The notes: generated from the letters alone by a model not told the origin. A stretch of DNA of 64,000 nt from Aeromicrobium tamlense (GCF_013408555.1 NZ_JACBZN010000001.1:1116001-1180000); one strand, 5' to 3'. Shown: positions 1-9,062, numbered from the stretch's first letter. Numbers and translations are program-made.

Positions 1-455
1 CTCATCCCGAGGTAGTGCTCGACGAGGGCCGCCAGGCCGACGCGCGGCAGGTTGAGCAGGCGCCCGGCGAGCTCGGTGTCGAACAGCGACGCGGGGCGCA
101 GGCCGACCTCGGCCAGGCAGGGCAGGTCCTGGGTGGCGGCGTGCAGGATCCACTCGGCGTCGCCGAAGGCCAGGCCGAGCTCGGTGAGGTCGGGGAAGGC
201 GATGGGGTCGATCAGCCACGAGCCGGAGCCCTCGCGACGCACCTGCACGAGGTACGCGCGCTGGGAGTAGCGGTAGCCGGACGCGCGCTCGGCGTCGAGG
301 GCGATCGGGCCCTCGCCCAGCGAGATCTCGGCGCACGCGCGCGCCAGGGCGTCCTCGGTGTCGACGACCGGGGTCAGCGGCTCGCGGAGGCCGAGGCGGG
401 GGAGGACGGGCTCGGGCGCCTCGTCGGGGATGATCTCTTCCGGTTCGTTCGTCAA
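1..455 (-). CDS. rnd: Ribonuclease D, N-terminal part (cut by window edge)
   Basis: RNase D family 3'-5' exoribonuclease acting in RNA maturation and turnover; only about 151 N-terminal codons are in the window. The DEDD exonuclease fold is visible: motif I as ALDAE (D54, E56) and motif II as HAATQDLPCL (H105, D110), followed by LFDTELAGRLL. The start is taken as TTG at 455, which overlaps the TGA stop of the upstream DUF3000 gene, so the two are probably translationally coupled. The C-terminal HRDC region expected for actinobacterial members lies outside the window. The family call rests on the motif pair and on DUF3000 context. Confidence 0.82.
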   Translation of the reverse strand, partial: MTNEPEEIIPDEAPEPVLPRLGLREPLTPVVDTEDALARACAEISLGEGPIALDAERASGYRYSQRAYLVQVRREGSGSWLIDPIAFPDLTELGLAFGDAEWILHAATQDLPCLAEVGLRPASLFDTELAGRLLNLPRVGLAALVEHYLGM

Positions 456-1030
456 CGGGCCGAGCGCCTACGCGTGAGGGGGACGACGCCGGGCGCCATC
501 GGGGGGAGGCCGGCCAGCTTGCCGAGCAGCTCCATCCACGCCGCGGCGTGCGGCTCGAGGTCACCGTGCGGCGTCCACGAGGCCCGGACCTCGATCTGGG
601 CGTCGGTCTCGTCGTCGGCCATCGCGCCGAACCCCTCGGAGCGGACCACGGTGATGCTGCCGGCCGGGTTCGCGTGCTCGGCACCGGCGCCGTCGAGCGC
701 ATCGGTCAGCCAACTCCAGCCGACCTGCGTGATGAGCGGGTCGGAGGCCATCTCCTGCTCGATGTCGGCCCGGGCGAACGTGACGCAGCGGAACGTGCCG
801 TCCCAGGCCTCGTTGCCGGCCGGGTCGTGCAGCAGGATGAAGCGACCGGTGCCGAGGTCGGCGCCGGCGACGACGACGTCGGCGGTCATGGCGTGCGCGA
901 AGGGCGCGATCCGCTGCGGGGCCGGCATCTCGCCGATCTCGAGCTCGGGGCGCGCGACGGCACGCTTGACCTCCTCGACAGCCCGCGTGAACGGTGCCGG
1001 GATGCCTTCAAGCTTGGTTCGGGCGCCCAC
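452..1030 (-). CDS. DUF3000 family protein
   Basis: A 192-residue soluble protein without signal peptide or membrane segment, matching the actinobacterial DUF3000 family of unknown function. Typical features are the N-terminal FTRAVEEVKRAV region, the LLHDPAGNEAWDGTFRCV block in the middle and a basic C-terminus. It starts with GTG at 1030 and its stop overlaps the TTG start of the RNase D gene. It is divergent from hemE across about 67 bp, so both promoters must lie in that short gap. DUF3000 next to RNase D and heme genes is a common actinobacterial arrangement; the function is not known and is not inferred here. Confidence 0.85.
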   Translation of the reverse strand: MGARTKLEGIPAPFTRAVEEVKRAVARPELEIGEMPAPQRIAPFAHAMTADVVVAGADLGTGRFILLHDPAGNEAWDGTFRCVTFARADIEQEMASDPLITQVGWSWLTDALDGAGAEHANPAGSITVVRSEGFGAMADDETDAQIEVRASWTPHGDLEPHAAAWMELLGKLAGLPPMAPGVVPLTRRRSAR

Positions 1031-1097
1031 ACCGTGATCTTAGGCACGGATCGCGGGGGCCGGGGGCTCGACACGCAGGGCGTGACAGACTCGGGAC

Positions 1098-2159
1098 GTG
1101 ACCACCGACGCTCGCACCACCCCCCTCGACGATGCCATCACGAGCCCGTTCCTGCGGGCCTGCCGGGGTCTGGAGCCCTCGCACACGCCGGTGTGGTTCA
1201 TGCGTCAGGCCGGTCGGTCCCTGCCGGAGTACCTCGCGATCCGCGAGGGCGTGCCGATGCTGGAGTCGTGCTTCCGCACCGACATGGTCGTCGAGATCAC
1301 GATGCAGCCGGTCCGCCGTCACGGCGTGGACGCGGCGATCTTCTTCTCCGACATCGTGGTGCCGCTGAAGGCGATCGGCGTCGACCTGGACATCGTGCCG
1401 GGCACCGGGCCCGTCGTGGCCGAGCCGATCCGATCGGCCGAGCAGGTGGGCGCGCTGCGCGACCTCGAGCCCGACGACGTCACCTCGATCACCGATGCCG
1501 TGCGCGGCCTCGTGCAGGAGCTCGACGGCACGCCGCTCATCGGCTTCGCGGGCGCGCCGTTCACGCTCGCGTCCTACCTCGTCGAGGGCGGACCGTCGCG
1601 CGACCACCGCCGTACGAAGGAGCTGATGTACGGCAACCCCGACCTGTGGCACGCGCTGCTGGGGCGGATCGCGGCGATCGCGGGCCAGTTCCTGCGGCTG
1701 CAGGTCGAGGCCGGGGCCTCGGCGATCCAGCTGTTCGACTCGTGGGCGGGCGCGCTGTCGCCGGCGGACTACGACACCTACGTGCGGCCGCACTCGACCG
1801 CCGTGCTCGAGTCGGTGGCCGACCTCGACGTGCCGCGCATCCACTTCGGCGTCGGCACGGGCGAGCTGCTGTCGCGGATGGGCGACGCCGGTGCCGACGT
1901 CGTGGGCGTCGACTGGCGCGTGCCGCTGGCCGACGCGATCGGCCGGGTCGGCCCGAGGGCGGTGCAGGGCAACCTCGACCCCACGCTGCTCTTCGCCCCC
2001 ACCGAGGTCGTCCACGCACGGGCCGCCGAGGTCATCGAGGCCGGACGCGCCGCGCGCGGCCACGTGTTCAACCTCGGCCACGGCGTGCTGCCCGCCACCG
2101 ACCCCGACGCGCTGACGCGCCTGGTCGACTTCGTCCACTCCTACGAGCCGGAGGCCTGA
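1098..2159 (+). CDS. hemE: Uroporphyrinogen decarboxylase
   Basis: Decarboxylates the four acetate side chains of uroporphyrinogen III to give coproporphyrinogen III in heme synthesis; cytosolic homodimer. The protein has the family length (353 residues). The signature [12 protein letters not shown] sits at 34-45, with the substrate-binding arginines R36 and R40, and [17 protein letters not shown] occurs mid-protein. The start is GTG at 1098, with no strong ribosome-binding site visible. It is the first gene of hemE-cgoX-hemQ; the next gene begins one base after its stop, so all three are probably one transcript. Confidence 0.97.
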   Translation: MTTDARTTPLDDAITSPFLRACRGLEPSHTPVWFMRQAGRSLPEYLAIREGVPMLESCFRTDMVVEITMQPVRRHGVDAAIFFSDIVVPLKAIGVDLDIVPGTGPVVAEPIRSAEQVGALRDLEPDDVTSITDAVRGLVQELDGTPLIGFAGAPFTLASYLVEGGPSRDHRRTKELMYGNPDLWHALLGRIAAIAGQFLRLQVEAGASAIQLFDSWAGALSPADYDTYVRPHSTAVLESVADLDVPRIHFGVGTGELLSRMGDAGADVVGVDWRVPLADAIGRVGPRAVQGNLDPTLLFAPTEVVHARAAEVIEAGRAARGHVFNLGHGVLPATDPDALTRLVDFVHSYEPEA

Positions 2160-2160
2160 C

Positions 2161-3495
2161 GTGCGGGTCGCCGTCGTCGGCGGCGGGATCGCCGGGCTGT
2201 CCGCCGCGTTCCACCTCGCGGCCGCGGGCGCCGAGCCCGTCGTGCTCGAGGGCTCGCCCAAGATCGGCGGCAAGCTGCGCCAGGCGCGACTGGGCGACCT
2301 CACCGTGGACGTCGGGGCCGAGGCGATGCTGGCGCGGCGGCCCGAGGCGCTCGAGCTGGTCGCCGCGGCAGGCCTGTCCGGCGACGTCGTCGCGCCCGAG
2401 CCGATCCCGTCGATGGTGTGGAGTCACGGCGCGCTCCGGCCGCTGCCGCCCACGATCATGGGCGTGCCGACCGACCTGTCCGCGCTGGAGGCGTCCGGGA
2501 TCCTCACCGATCCGGTGACGTCGGTGGCGGTGCCCGTGCCCGACGAGGACCTCTCCGTGGCGCAGTTCGTCGGCGACCGGCTGGGCCGCGACGTCGTCGA
2601 CCGCCTCGTCGAGCCGCTGCTCGGCGGTGTGTACGCCGGTCACGCCGATCGCCTCTCGCTGCGGGCTGCGGCGCCGGTGATCTCCGAGCTCGGTCCCGAC
2701 CTGCTGGCTGGTGCCGCCGAGCGTGCTGCCCTGCCGAAGGCCTCGGGCCCGGCGCTGGTGGGCGTGCGCGGGGGAGTCGGGCGCGTGCCAGGAGCGGTCG
2801 TCGAGACCGGCGGCTTCGAGGTGCGCACCGGAGCCACCGTCCGCTCGGTCCGTCGCGACGGTGACGGCTGGGAGCTCGTGGTCGGGCCCACGACCGCTGC
2901 CGTCCGCGAGCGCTTCGACGCCGTCGTGATGGCCACGCCCGCGCCGGCTGCCGCGCGACTGCTGGCCGAGGCCGCGCCCCGGGCCGCGTTCGCGCTGGCG
3001 GGCGTCGACTACGCCTCGATGGTGGTGGTGTCGCTGCTGCTCGAGGGCGCCGAGCTGCCCGCGGGCACCGGCTTCCTCGTGCCGCCGGTCGAGCCGCTGG
3101 AGATCAAGGCGGCCACGTTCTCGTCGCGCAAGTGGGCCTGGCTGGCCGAGGAGGCCGGCGGCGCCACGGTGCTGCGCGCCTCGATCGGCCGCGCCGGCGG
3201 CACCGCCGTGCTCCAGCGCGATGACCCCGCGCTCGTGGACCTCGCCGTCACCGATCTGCGGTCCGTGCTGGCGTCGGCCGGCTCGCTCGGCACGGTGTCC
3301 GCGTCGGCGGTCCAGCGGTGGGGCGGTGGCCTCCCGCAGTACGAGGTCGGGCACCGCGAGCTCGTTCGCACCGTGCTCGACGACGTCGCGACCGTGCCGG
3401 GTCTTGAGGTGTGCGGCGCGGCCTACGAGGGCGTCGGGATCGCCGCGGTGGTGGCTTCGGGGAGGGCTGCTGCCGAGCGAACCATGGCCGGGTGA
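2161..3495 (+). CDS. cgoX: Coproporphyrinogen III oxidase (HemY/CgoX type)
   Basis: FAD-dependent oxidase of the HemG/HemY superfamily. In Gram-positives with HemQ this enzyme converts coproporphyrinogen III to coproporphyrin III. The N-terminal Rossmann motif GGGIAGL (7-13) and the C-terminal FAD motif [13 protein letters not shown] are intact in 444 residues. Database names are often protoporphyrinogen oxidase; the coproporphyrin assignment is inferred from the downstream hemQ. The start is GTG at 2161. The ferrochelatase of the pathway is not in this window. Confidence 0.93.
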   Translation: MRVAVVGGGIAGLSAAFHLAAAGAEPVVLEGSPKIGGKLRQARLGDLTVDVGAEAMLARRPEALELVAAAGLSGDVVAPEPIPSMVWSHGALRPLPPTIMGVPTDLSALEASGILTDPVTSVAVPVPDEDLSVAQFVGDRLGRDVVDRLVEPLLGGVYAGHADRLSLRAAAPVISELGPDLLAGAAERAALPKASGPALVGVRGGVGRVPGAVVETGGFEVRTGATVRSVRRDGDGWELVVGPTTAAVRERFDAVVMATPAPAAARLLAEAAPRAAFALAGVDYASMVVVSLLLEGAELPAGTGFLVPPVEPLEIKAATFSSRKWAWLAEEAGGATVLRASIGRAGGTAVLQRDDPALVDLAVTDLRSVLASAGSLGTVSASAVQRWGGGLPQYEVGHRELVRTVLDDVATVPGLEVCGAAYEGVGIAAVVASGRAAAERTMAG

Positions 3496-3505
3496 GAATG
3501 GACGT

Positions 3506-4198
3506 ATGAGTTCGCACGAGGTCGACCCCGAACAGATCAACTCCACCATCCGGTACGCGATGTACTCGGTGTTCCGGGTCGAGCGTCCACTCGGCGACGG
3601 TGACCGGGCCGCGATGGCGGCCGAGGTCGACGCGCTGTTCGACAAGCTCGACGACGTGGTCGTGCGCGGCACCTACGACCTGAGTGGCATGCGCGCCGAG
3701 GCCGACCTGATGATCTGGTGGCACGCGGCCACGGCCGACGCGTTGCAGGACGCCTACAACGCCTTCCGCCGCACCGAGCTGGGCTCGCACCTGGCGCCCG
3801 TGTGGTCGAACGCGGGCCTGCACCGCCCGGCGGAGTTCAACCGTTCGCACGTCCCCAACTTCCTCGCCGACGAGAACACCCTGAAGTACATCTGCGTGTA
3901 CCCGTTCGTCCGCTCGTACGAGTGGTACCTGCTGCCGGACGACGAGCGCCGCCACCTGCTGCGCGAGCACGGCGAGGCCGCCCGCGACTACGCCGACGTC
4001 CGCGCGAACACGATCGCCTCGTTCGCTCTGGGCGACTACGAGTGGCTGCTGGCCTTCGAGGCCGACGAGCTGCACCGCATCGTCGACCTCATGCGCGAGC
4101 TGCGCGCCACCGGCGCCCGCAACCACGTGCGCGAGGAGCTGCCCTTCTACACCGGCCGCGCCCTCTCGCTCCCCGAGCTCACCCAGCTCTGGCCCTGA
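3506..4198 (+). CDS. hemQ: HemQ, coproheme decarboxylase
   Basis: Chlorite-dismutase-family enzyme that uses peroxide to decarboxylate coproheme to heme b, the last step of the coproporphyrin-dependent pathway. The 230-residue length is normal. It carries the motif [10 protein letters not shown] with the radical-forming tyrosine (Y132) and the proximal heme histidine in LLREHG (H155). A reading frame open upstream would overlap cgoX; ATG at 3506, ten bases after the cgoX stop, gives the family N-terminus. It is followed after 34 bp by a 69-bp palindromic repeat that probably ends transcription. Confidence 0.95.
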   Translation: MSSHEVDPEQINSTIRYAMYSVFRVERPLGDGDRAAMAAEVDALFDKLDDVVVRGTYDLSGMRAEADLMIWWHAATADALQDAYNAFRRTELGSHLAPVWSNAGLHRPAEFNRSHVPNFLADENTLKYICVYPFVRSYEWYLLPDDERRHLLREHGEAARDYADVRANTIASFALGDYEWLLAFEADELHRIVDLMRELRATGARNHVREELPFYTGRALSLPELTQLWP

Positions 4199-4232
4199 CC
4201 GCCGCGCCGCGGTCACGCGGTCCCCGCGCGCG

Positions 4233-4301
4233 AGATGTGTAGCGGTATCCACCCTTTTTCGGGCCTGACGGCCTGAAAGGCGTGGATGCCGCTACACATC
4301 T
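4233..4301. repeat. 69-bp palindromic repeat, copy 1
   Basis: Imperfect inverted repeat with arms of about 25 bp (core TGTAGCGGTATCCAC against GTGGATGCCGCTACA, with one T.G wobble) around a short central loop. The same 69-bp unit recurs at 5676-5744 and 55490-55558. It lies between the convergent hemQ (+) and PKD-domain gene (-), so a bidirectional terminator or REP-like role is likely. The flank on the left ends in CGCGCGCGAG, shared with the other copies. Confidence 0.85.
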
Positions 4302-4305
4302 TTCG

Positions 4306-5025
4306 CTAGCGGGTGAGGACGGGTCTGGCTTCGCGGATGCGCAGGGTCGTGGCGGGGCCGGTGGCGGTGATGGTGGTGTCGAGCTGCTGCCAGTCGCCGT
4401 CGTCGATGCGGTAGGTCACGCGGTAGGTGACGTCGACGCGTGCGCTGGCTCGTCCTGGCTCGCGGTAGCGGTGGACGATGTCGAGGGCGGGGTAGGGGCG
4501 GCCTGGGCTGCTGGTGGTCTGGGTGGTGCCGTCGCCGTGGTGCCAGGTGTAGCCGGCGGGCGTGGCGCGCAGGTCGACGGTGGAGTCGAGGATGTCGACT
4601 GATCGTTCGAACGGCGTGGCGCTGGTGTAGAAGATCGTCTCGAGGTTCACGAGCGTCGACCCCGCGGGCTGGACCGCCACCTGGAGCCGTGGGAGCCCGA
4701 CGCGCTCGATCGCCTCGACGACGTCGCCGGGCCTGACCTCGCGCTCCGGCGCCTCGGTTGGGTCCGCCGGCTCGGGCCGGGTGATGCAGTCATCGTTAGG
4801 GAACGGTGCCTCGGGACGGCAGTAGAACGGATCGGGGACGTGCTCGGTCGGCGGAGGCTGCCGGTAGTCGATATTCCAGTCCGGGACCTGGTCGCGGGGC
4901 GACGTCTCCCTCTCGTCCCAGATCACGACGCCCTCGTCGTGGAACGGGTCTTCGCCGACGTCAGGGTCGCCAGCGAGGACCGTGCTGATCAACATCGCTG
5001 ACGCCGCGATGAAGGTCCCCATCAC
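4306..5025 (-). CDS. Exported PKD-like protein of unknown function
   Basis: A 239-residue protein with a short hydrophobic N-terminus (about residues 2-18, probably an export signal), an acidic proline-rich linker to about residue 95, and a C-terminal PKD-like beta-sandwich seen in YTWHHGDGTTQTT followed by VHRYREPG. PKD folds usually mediate protein or surface contacts outside the membrane. The start codon overlaps the stop of the upstream DUF6318 lipoprotein (ATGA), so the two are made together. The pair is bracketed by two copies of the 69-bp repeat. Function unknown. Confidence 0.7.
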   Translation of the reverse strand: MMGTFIAASAMLISTVLAGDPDVGEDPFHDEGVVIWDERETSPRDQVPDWNIDYRQPPPTEHVPDPFYCRPEAPFPNDDCITRPEPADPTEAPEREVRPGDVVEAIERVGLPRLQVAVQPAGSTLVNLETIFYTSATPFERSVDILDSTVDLRATPAGYTWHHGDGTTQTTSSPGRPYPALDIVHRYREPGRASARVDVTYRVTYRIDDGDWQQLDTTITATGPATTLRIREARPVLTR

Positions 5026-5561
5026 TTCGCATCCCCCCGATATATCGCGGTCACGCGGCGTCCGTCCGCTGAGCCCGTGACTCCGAAGGTGAGTCGCATC
5101 TCCGACGCGGAGACGCTCTCTGGCTCGGACGACCGGTCTTCGCGGCGTGTTCCCTCTGCGATCTTCATGTCGATCGTCACGAGACTCTCACCGTCTCGCA
5201 CGTAGCCTCCCTTTGCGCCCTGGAACGTGCGAGCTCCGCCAGTGATCTGCCCGCCAGCCTCTGCTAGATCCTGGATCGCTGTGATGTAGGACTGACAAGC
5301 GTCGCAGCCGGGATCGGACAGCCTGGACAGCTCGGCCGTCTGGCCGGTCCAGTGGGCGTAGGACAGAACCTTCAGATAGTACGAGACGAAATCGGTCACA
5401 CCTTGCGGTGAGTCATCACCGGCCCTCGGCGGAACGGTCGGCGGAGGCTCGGTGACAGTGGTCGCCGTCGTGCTGGGTTCGGGTGGCGGCGGGTCGTCCC
5501 CGCCGCAGGCGCTCAGTGTGAGCGCGAGTGTCGCCATGACGGCAGACGTGACCAGCCGCAT
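5022..5561 (-). CDS. DUF6318-like lipoprotein
   Basis: A 179-residue lipoprotein: N-terminal basic residues, a hydrophobic stretch and a lipobox LTLSAC with the lipidated cysteine near residue 19, then a low-complexity proline/threonine linker (about 24-50). The folded part has the VSYYLKVLSYAHWTGQT region and a CDAC pair, which matches the actinobacterial DUF6318 family. It is therefore probably anchored to the outer face of the membrane. It is translationally coupled to the downstream PKD-like gene. Base composition looks somewhat less GC-biased than its neighbours, by eye. Function unknown. Confidence 0.72.
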   Translation of the reverse strand: MRLVTSAVMATLALTLSACGGDDPPPPEPSTTATTVTEPPPTVPPRAGDDSPQGVTDFVSYYLKVLSYAHWTGQTAELSRLSDPGCDACQSYITAIQDLAEAGGQITGGARTFQGAKGGYVRDGESLVTIDMKIAEGTRREDRSSEPESVSASEMRLTFGVTGSADGRRVTAIYRGDAK

Positions 5562-5675
5562 CGTTCCCCCTGACTCGATGGTGTGAACCCGAGTTGCAGG
5601 AACCCTAGCGACCAGGCGAGCTCCGCGGGAGCCTCCGTCTCAGCCCTGTGGACAGGGGGAAGCGCGCACCCCAGA

Positions 5676-5744
5676 AAATGTGTAGCGGTATCCACCCGAA
5701 TTCCGGCGGAAGCGCCGGAAAAGGGTGGATACCGCTACAGATCT
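5676..5744. repeat. 69-bp palindromic repeat, copy 2
   Basis: Same 69-bp unit as at 4233 and 55490. The arms pair perfectly over 17 bp (TGTAGCGGTATCCACCC), and the loop holds a second perfect hairpin (TTCCGGCG / CGCCGGAA, 5701-5720). The right flank 5743-5760 is the exact reverse complement of the 18-bp left flank of copy 3 (55474-55491), so the repeat unit extends beyond 69 bp in those two copies. It lies downstream of msrB (-) and upstream of the DUF6318 gene (-). Confidence 0.88.
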
Positions 5745-5770
5745 CGCGCGCCGGAGGCGCGAAGCCCGGG

Positions 5771-6190
5771 TCAGTCGGCCTGGAGGTCCAGGGCGATGCC
5801 GTTGATGCAGTACCGCAGGTCGGTCGGCGTGGCGAAGCCCTCGCCGGCGAAGACGTGGCCGAGGTGGGAGCCGCAGTTGGCGCAGCGGACCTCGGTGCGC
5901 TTCATGCCGAGCGTGGAGTCCTCGATGTACTCGACGCGGTCCTCGGCCAGGGGGGAGTAGAACGACGGCCAGCCGCACTGGGCGTCGAACTTGGTCTCGC
6001 TGCGGAACAGCTCGGCTCCGCAGCCGCGACAGCGGTACACGCCGACCGTGGGGTCGTGCTCGTAGTCGCTGCTGAAGGGTCGCTCGGTTCCGGCCTGGCG
6101 CAGCACGTGGTACTCGGCGGCGCTGAGGTCCTCGCGCCACTGGTCGTCGCTGCGGTCGACCGCGTAGGTCTTGTCGGTGGGGTTGCTCAC
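5771..6190 (-). CDS. msrB: Peptide-methionine (R)-S-oxide reductase
   Basis: Repairs methionine-R-sulfoxide in oxidised proteins using thioredoxin. The 139-residue protein has both zinc-binding pairs (C54/C57 in CRGC and C103/C106 in CANC), CGWPSFYSP (72-80), GSHLGHVF and the catalytic cysteine in RYCINGIAL (C128). It is a selenium-free, classical MsrB. Its ATG overlaps the stop of the upstream stress-protein-like gene (6187), so they share a message. A 69-bp palindrome lies just beyond its 3' end. Confidence 0.97.
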   Translation of the reverse strand: MSNPTDKTYAVDRSDDQWREDLSAAEYHVLRQAGTERPFSSDYEHDPTVGVYRCRGCGAELFRSETKFDAQCGWPSFYSPLAEDRVEYIEDSTLGMKRTEVRCANCGSHLGHVFAGEGFATPTDLRYCINGIALDLQAD

Positions 6191-6684
6191 ATCTCCGCCT
6201 GTTCGTCGAAGGTCAGGTGTTCCAACAGGTGCAACGTCGGGACGTCCAGTTTTCTTCTCGCGCGCGACGTCCAGTCGAGGTGAAGGAACTCACGCACGAC
6301 GTGCGGCTCGGTGAGGATGATGACCTCGTCGCAGGACTGCTCCTTCACGAGGTCGACCAGCGCGTCGATCGGGTCGTACTCCACGAGCTTCGTGGTGACC
6401 TTCTGCCCGCGCTCGACGAGCAGGGCCGCGGACGCGTCGAGCTCCTGCTGACCGTCCGCGCGCAGCTCGTCCTCGATGCGCGTGTAGGAGGCGGGCTCCT
6501 CGAGCGGGACGAACTGGGCCCCGCCGAACGCCGTCATGGACGCGCTCAGTGCCGCCGGGGACGAGTCCACGGGCAGCAGCATGTGATAGGTGACCTCGTC
6601 GTCGACGCCCTCGTGCAGGGCGAGGATCTGGTCGGCGTCGAGGTCGATGAGCTGGCGCTCCACCAGCAGGGCCACGTTGTACAT
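6187..6684 (-). CDS. Conserved protein, possibly universal-stress-like
   Basis: A 165-residue soluble protein. The pattern of an N-terminal variable half followed by 'ALVDLVKEQSCDEVIILTEP' and 'KLDVPTLHLLEH' resembles the C-terminal half of universal stress proteins, where a strand-loop-strand binds nucleotide, but the full GxxGxxxxxxxxG(S/T) loop is not present. It precedes msrB with a 4-bp overlap and follows the RibD-like reductase after nine bases, so it is in the same unit. The specific role is unknown; the USP relation is an inference from fold pattern only. Confidence 0.6.
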   Translation of the reverse strand: MYNVALLVERQLIDLDADQILALHEGVDDEVTYHMLLPVDSSPAALSASMTAFGGAQFVPLEEPASYTRIEDELRADGQQELDASAALLVERGQKVTTKLVEYDPIDALVDLVKEQSCDEVIILTEPHVVREFLHLDWTSRARRKLDVPTLHLLEHLTFDEQAEM

Positions 6685-6693
6685 GTCCCCAGC

Positions 6694-7392
6694 CTAGGCC
6701 GCGCGCCGATCACGGACCCAGCGTGTGAGCAGCACGCCGTCGTCGTCGATCGCATGACCCAGCCGCATCGGCAGCTCCACGGGTCGCGCGCCCTCGGTCA
6801 TCCGCTTCGCGGCGCCTCCGAGGAGGTGCGGCGACACGGTCAGGCAGACCTCGTCGACGAGGTCGAGGTCGACCAGCGTCCCGTGCAGGTCGGGCCCGCC
6901 CTCGCACAGGATCCGGTCGAGGCCGCGGGCGGCGAACGCGTCGAGCACGGCCGGCCAGTCGACCTCGTGCTCGCCCGCGACGATCACCTCGACGGACTGC
7001 GACAGCTCCTGCCGCCGCTCGGCGTCGGAGGCGGCCGGCGTGATCACCATGAGCCCGGGCGTCAGGAGCGACTCCGGGATGTCGAGGTGGCGGCTGACGA
7101 CGGCCAGCTGCGGCACGCGGGGACGGTCCTCGCGCAGCGTCTCGTGTATGGCGTCCGCACCGATCGGGCGGTAGCCCTCGGCCCGCGCGGTGCCCGCGCC
7201 CACGACCACGACGTCGGCGAGGCTGCGCAGCACCTGGAACAGCCGGGCGTCCTGCTCGCCGCCGAGCGTGCCCGAGAGGCCCTGCGAGTTCTGCACCCCG
7301 CCGTCGACCGAGGCGACGAAGTTCGTGCGCAGCCACGGCTTGTGGGACTCGGGGTAGGCGTACAGGTCGGCGAGCTCATCCAGATCCGGCAT
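6694..7392 (-). CDS. RibD C-terminal-domain reductase (pyrimidine reductase family)
   Basis: A 232-residue NADPH-dependent reductase with the dihydrofolate-reductase-like fold of the RibD C-terminal domain. The N-terminus LRTNFVASVDGGVQ carries the strand and substrate loop, VVVGAGTARAEGY is the cofactor-contact region, and ILCEGGPDLHGTLVDLDLVDEVCLTVSP is the family signature. No deaminase domain is present, so it is a stand-alone reductase; whether it serves riboflavin synthesis is uncertain. The ATG at 7392 was chosen because it yields the family N-terminus; the frame stays open upstream over antisense ppk2 sequence. It is divergent from ppk2. Confidence 0.85.
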   Translation of the reverse strand: MPDLDELADLYAYPESHKPWLRTNFVASVDGGVQNSQGLSGTLGGEQDARLFQVLRSLADVVVVGAGTARAEGYRPIGADAIHETLREDRPRVPQLAVVSRHLDIPESLLTPGLMVITPAASDAERRQELSQSVEVIVAGEHEVDWPAVLDAFAARGLDRILCEGGPDLHGTLVDLDLVDEVCLTVSPHLLGGAAKRMTEGARPVELPMRLGHAIDDDGVLLTRWVRDRRAA

Positions 7393-7429
7393 GGCTCCAC
7401 CGTAGGGCGACCTGAGGCATACTGCCGAG

Positions 7430-8266
7430 ATGACGGACCTGCGCTCGACCCTCGCGACCACCGGACCGATCGACCTGGCCGCGCACCCCTCCGACGCGAC
7501 CCCCGGATTCACGGGAACGAAGCGCGACGCGAAGCGCCTGCTGCCCGAGATCGGCGCGCGGCTGATGGACCTGCAGGAGCTGCTGTTCGCCAACGGTCGC
7601 GCGGGCACCACCGACCGCAAGGTGCTTCTGCTGCTGCAGGGCATGGACACGTCCGGCAAGGGCGGCACGCTGCGCCACGTCGCCGGTCTCGTCGACCCGC
7701 AGGGCCTGGCGATCACCGCATTCAAGGCCCCCACCGACGAGGAGCGCGAGCACGACTTCCTCTGGCGGATCGGCCGGCGACTGCCCGAGCCCGGCATGAT
7801 CGGCGTCTTCGACCGCTCACAGTACGAGGACGTCCTGATCGGTCGCGTGCGCGAGCTCGCCCCGGCCGACGAGATCGAGCAGCGGTACGAGCAGATCAAC
7901 GCGTTCGAGCGCGAGTTCACCGGCGGCGGGGGAGTCCTGCTGAAGTGCTTCCTGCACATCAGCCCCGACGACCAGCGCGAGCGCCTCGCCGAGCGGCTCG
8001 AGGACCCCACGAAGTTCTGGAAGTACAACCCCGCCGACCTCGACGAGCGCAGCCTGTGGCCTCAGTACCAGCAGGCCTACGAGATCGTCCTCGAGCGCTG
8101 CTCCACCGAGTACGCCCCGTGGCACGTCGTCCCCGCGGGCCGCAAGTGGTACCGCAACTGGGCGATCGCCACGATGCTCGGCGAGACGCTGGCCGAGCTC
8201 GGCCTCGACTGGCCGGCCGCCGACTTCGACGTGGAGGAGCAGAAGAGGCGCCTGGCCACGATGTGA
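7430..8266 (+). CDS. ppk2: PPK2-family polyphosphate:nucleotide phosphotransferase
   Basis: Transfers phosphate between polyphosphate and nucleotides. The 278-residue protein has a P-loop-like motif QGMDTSGKGGT (70-80), the Walker-B/lid region GVFDRSQYEDVL (D128, R129, S130) and the PPK2 C-terminal KWYRNWAI. It has a single PPK2 domain; the subclass (AMP or NDP phosphorylating) cannot be told from the sequence by eye. The gene is monocistronic, 37 bp from the divergent RibD-like gene. Its 3' end forms part of a hairpin that spans the stop codon. Confidence 0.93.
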   Translation: MTDLRSTLATTGPIDLAAHPSDATPGFTGTKRDAKRLLPEIGARLMDLQELLFANGRAGTTDRKVLLLLQGMDTSGKGGTLRHVAGLVDPQGLAITAFKAPTDEEREHDFLWRIGRRLPEPGMIGVFDRSQYEDVLIGRVRELAPADEIEQRYEQINAFEREFTGGGGVLLKCFLHISPDDQRERLAERLEDPTKFWKYNPADLDERSLWPQYQQAYEIVLERCSTEYAPWHVVPAGRKWYRNWAIATMLGETLAELGLDWPAADFDVEEQKRRLATM

Positions 8267-8277
8267 CCAGACGCCTC
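8245..8277. terminator. Hairpin spanning the ppk2 stop codon
   Basis: Arms GAGGCGCCTGG (8245-8255) and CCAGACGCCTC (8267-8277) pair over 11 bp with one mismatch, around an 11-nt loop containing the ppk2 stop. It sits between convergent genes, so it could end transcription both ways, but there is no clear T-run. Confidence 0.45.
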
Positions 8278-8300
8278 CCTCCGCCCTCGGGCGGTTGCTC

Positions 8301-9062
8301 TCAGACGTCGGCGAAGAGCGCGTCCATCGGGACCAGGTCCACCGCGCCCACGGCGTAGCGGGCCAGGATCACCTCGGCGACCTCGTCGGCGACACCGAGC
8401 GGCTCGGCGACCGCCACGGCGCCGGCCTCGAGCGCGAGCTCCCTGGCGCGGTCGGGCAGGACGCCCGGCGCCAGGAACAGCATGCCCACGGCGATGTGAC
8501 GTCGACCGTCCGCGCGGTGCGCGCGCACGGCCTCGCTGGCCGCCGGCGGGACGCTCGAGGCGAACGCGGCGATCGTGGGCAGCTTGTGGTGCGCACCCCA
8601 CGCGCGGGCGGCGCGGGAGATCATCGCGTTGGCCATCGGGTCGGACGAGCCGGCGCCGGTCAGCACGAGCGCGTCGAGCTCACGCACGCGGTTCTCGCGC
8701 AGCGCCTCGCGCAGGCGACGGTCGAGGACGTTGAGGAACGTGCCCTCGATGCCCAGGACCTTCGTCACCTCGATGCGGACGTCGTGCTTCGCCGAGGCGG
8801 CCTTCGCGACCTCCGGGACGTCGACCTTGGCGTGGTACGCCTCGGTCAGCAGCAGCGGCACGACGACGATCTCGCCGAAGCCCTCCGCGGCCAGCTGCTC
8901 GACGACCTCGTCGAAGCTCGGGCCGCACAGGTCCAGGAACGCCGTCTCCACGCGCAGGTCGGGGCGCATGCACGCCACCACCTCCGTGAGGGCGTTGATG
9001 GTCTCGGCCGATCGCGGATCGCGGCTGCCATGGGCCAGGGCGATCAGTGCGGGTGCGGTCAT
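8301..9062 (-). CDS. Sirohydrochlorin chelatase (CbiX/SirB type)
   Basis: Inserts iron into sirohydrochlorin to form siroheme, the cofactor of the sulfite reductase encoded upstream in this operon. The 253-residue protein has two CbiX-like halves: the first begins LIALAHGSRDP (metal-binding H11) with VVPLLLTEAYHAKVD, the second contains VLTGAGSSDPMAN and HIAVGMLFLAPG. ATG at 9062 is preceded by a good ribosome-binding site (AGGGAGGAA) and overlaps the stop of the preceding small gene. Cobalt chelation is possible in CbiX enzymes, but the context favours siroheme. Confidence 0.9.
   Translation of the reverse strand: MTAPALIALAHGSRDPRSAETINALTEVVACMRPDLRVETAFLDLCGPSFDEVVEQLAAEGFGEIVVVPLLLTEAYHAKVDVPEVAKAASAKHDVRIEVTKVLGIEGTFLNVLDRRLREALRENRVRELDALVLTGAGSSDPMANAMISRAARAWGAHHKLPTIAAFASSVPPAASEAVRAHRADGRRHIAVGMLFLAPGVLPDRARELALEAGAVAVAEPLGVADEVAEVILARYAVGAVDLVPMDALFADV

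Noticed and set aside
3248..4252. ORFs beginning inside the 69-bp palindromes (such as MDTATHL and MDSATHL starts)
   Set aside because: Similar N-termini come from the shared repeat arm sequence, not from a gene family; the rest runs antisense to known genes.
6217..8358. Plus-strand reading frame of 713 codons through the stress-like, RibD-like and ppk2 region
   Set aside because: It crosses several well-supported genes in other frames and gives a low-complexity Arg/Gly/Val product, as expected of a GC shadow.
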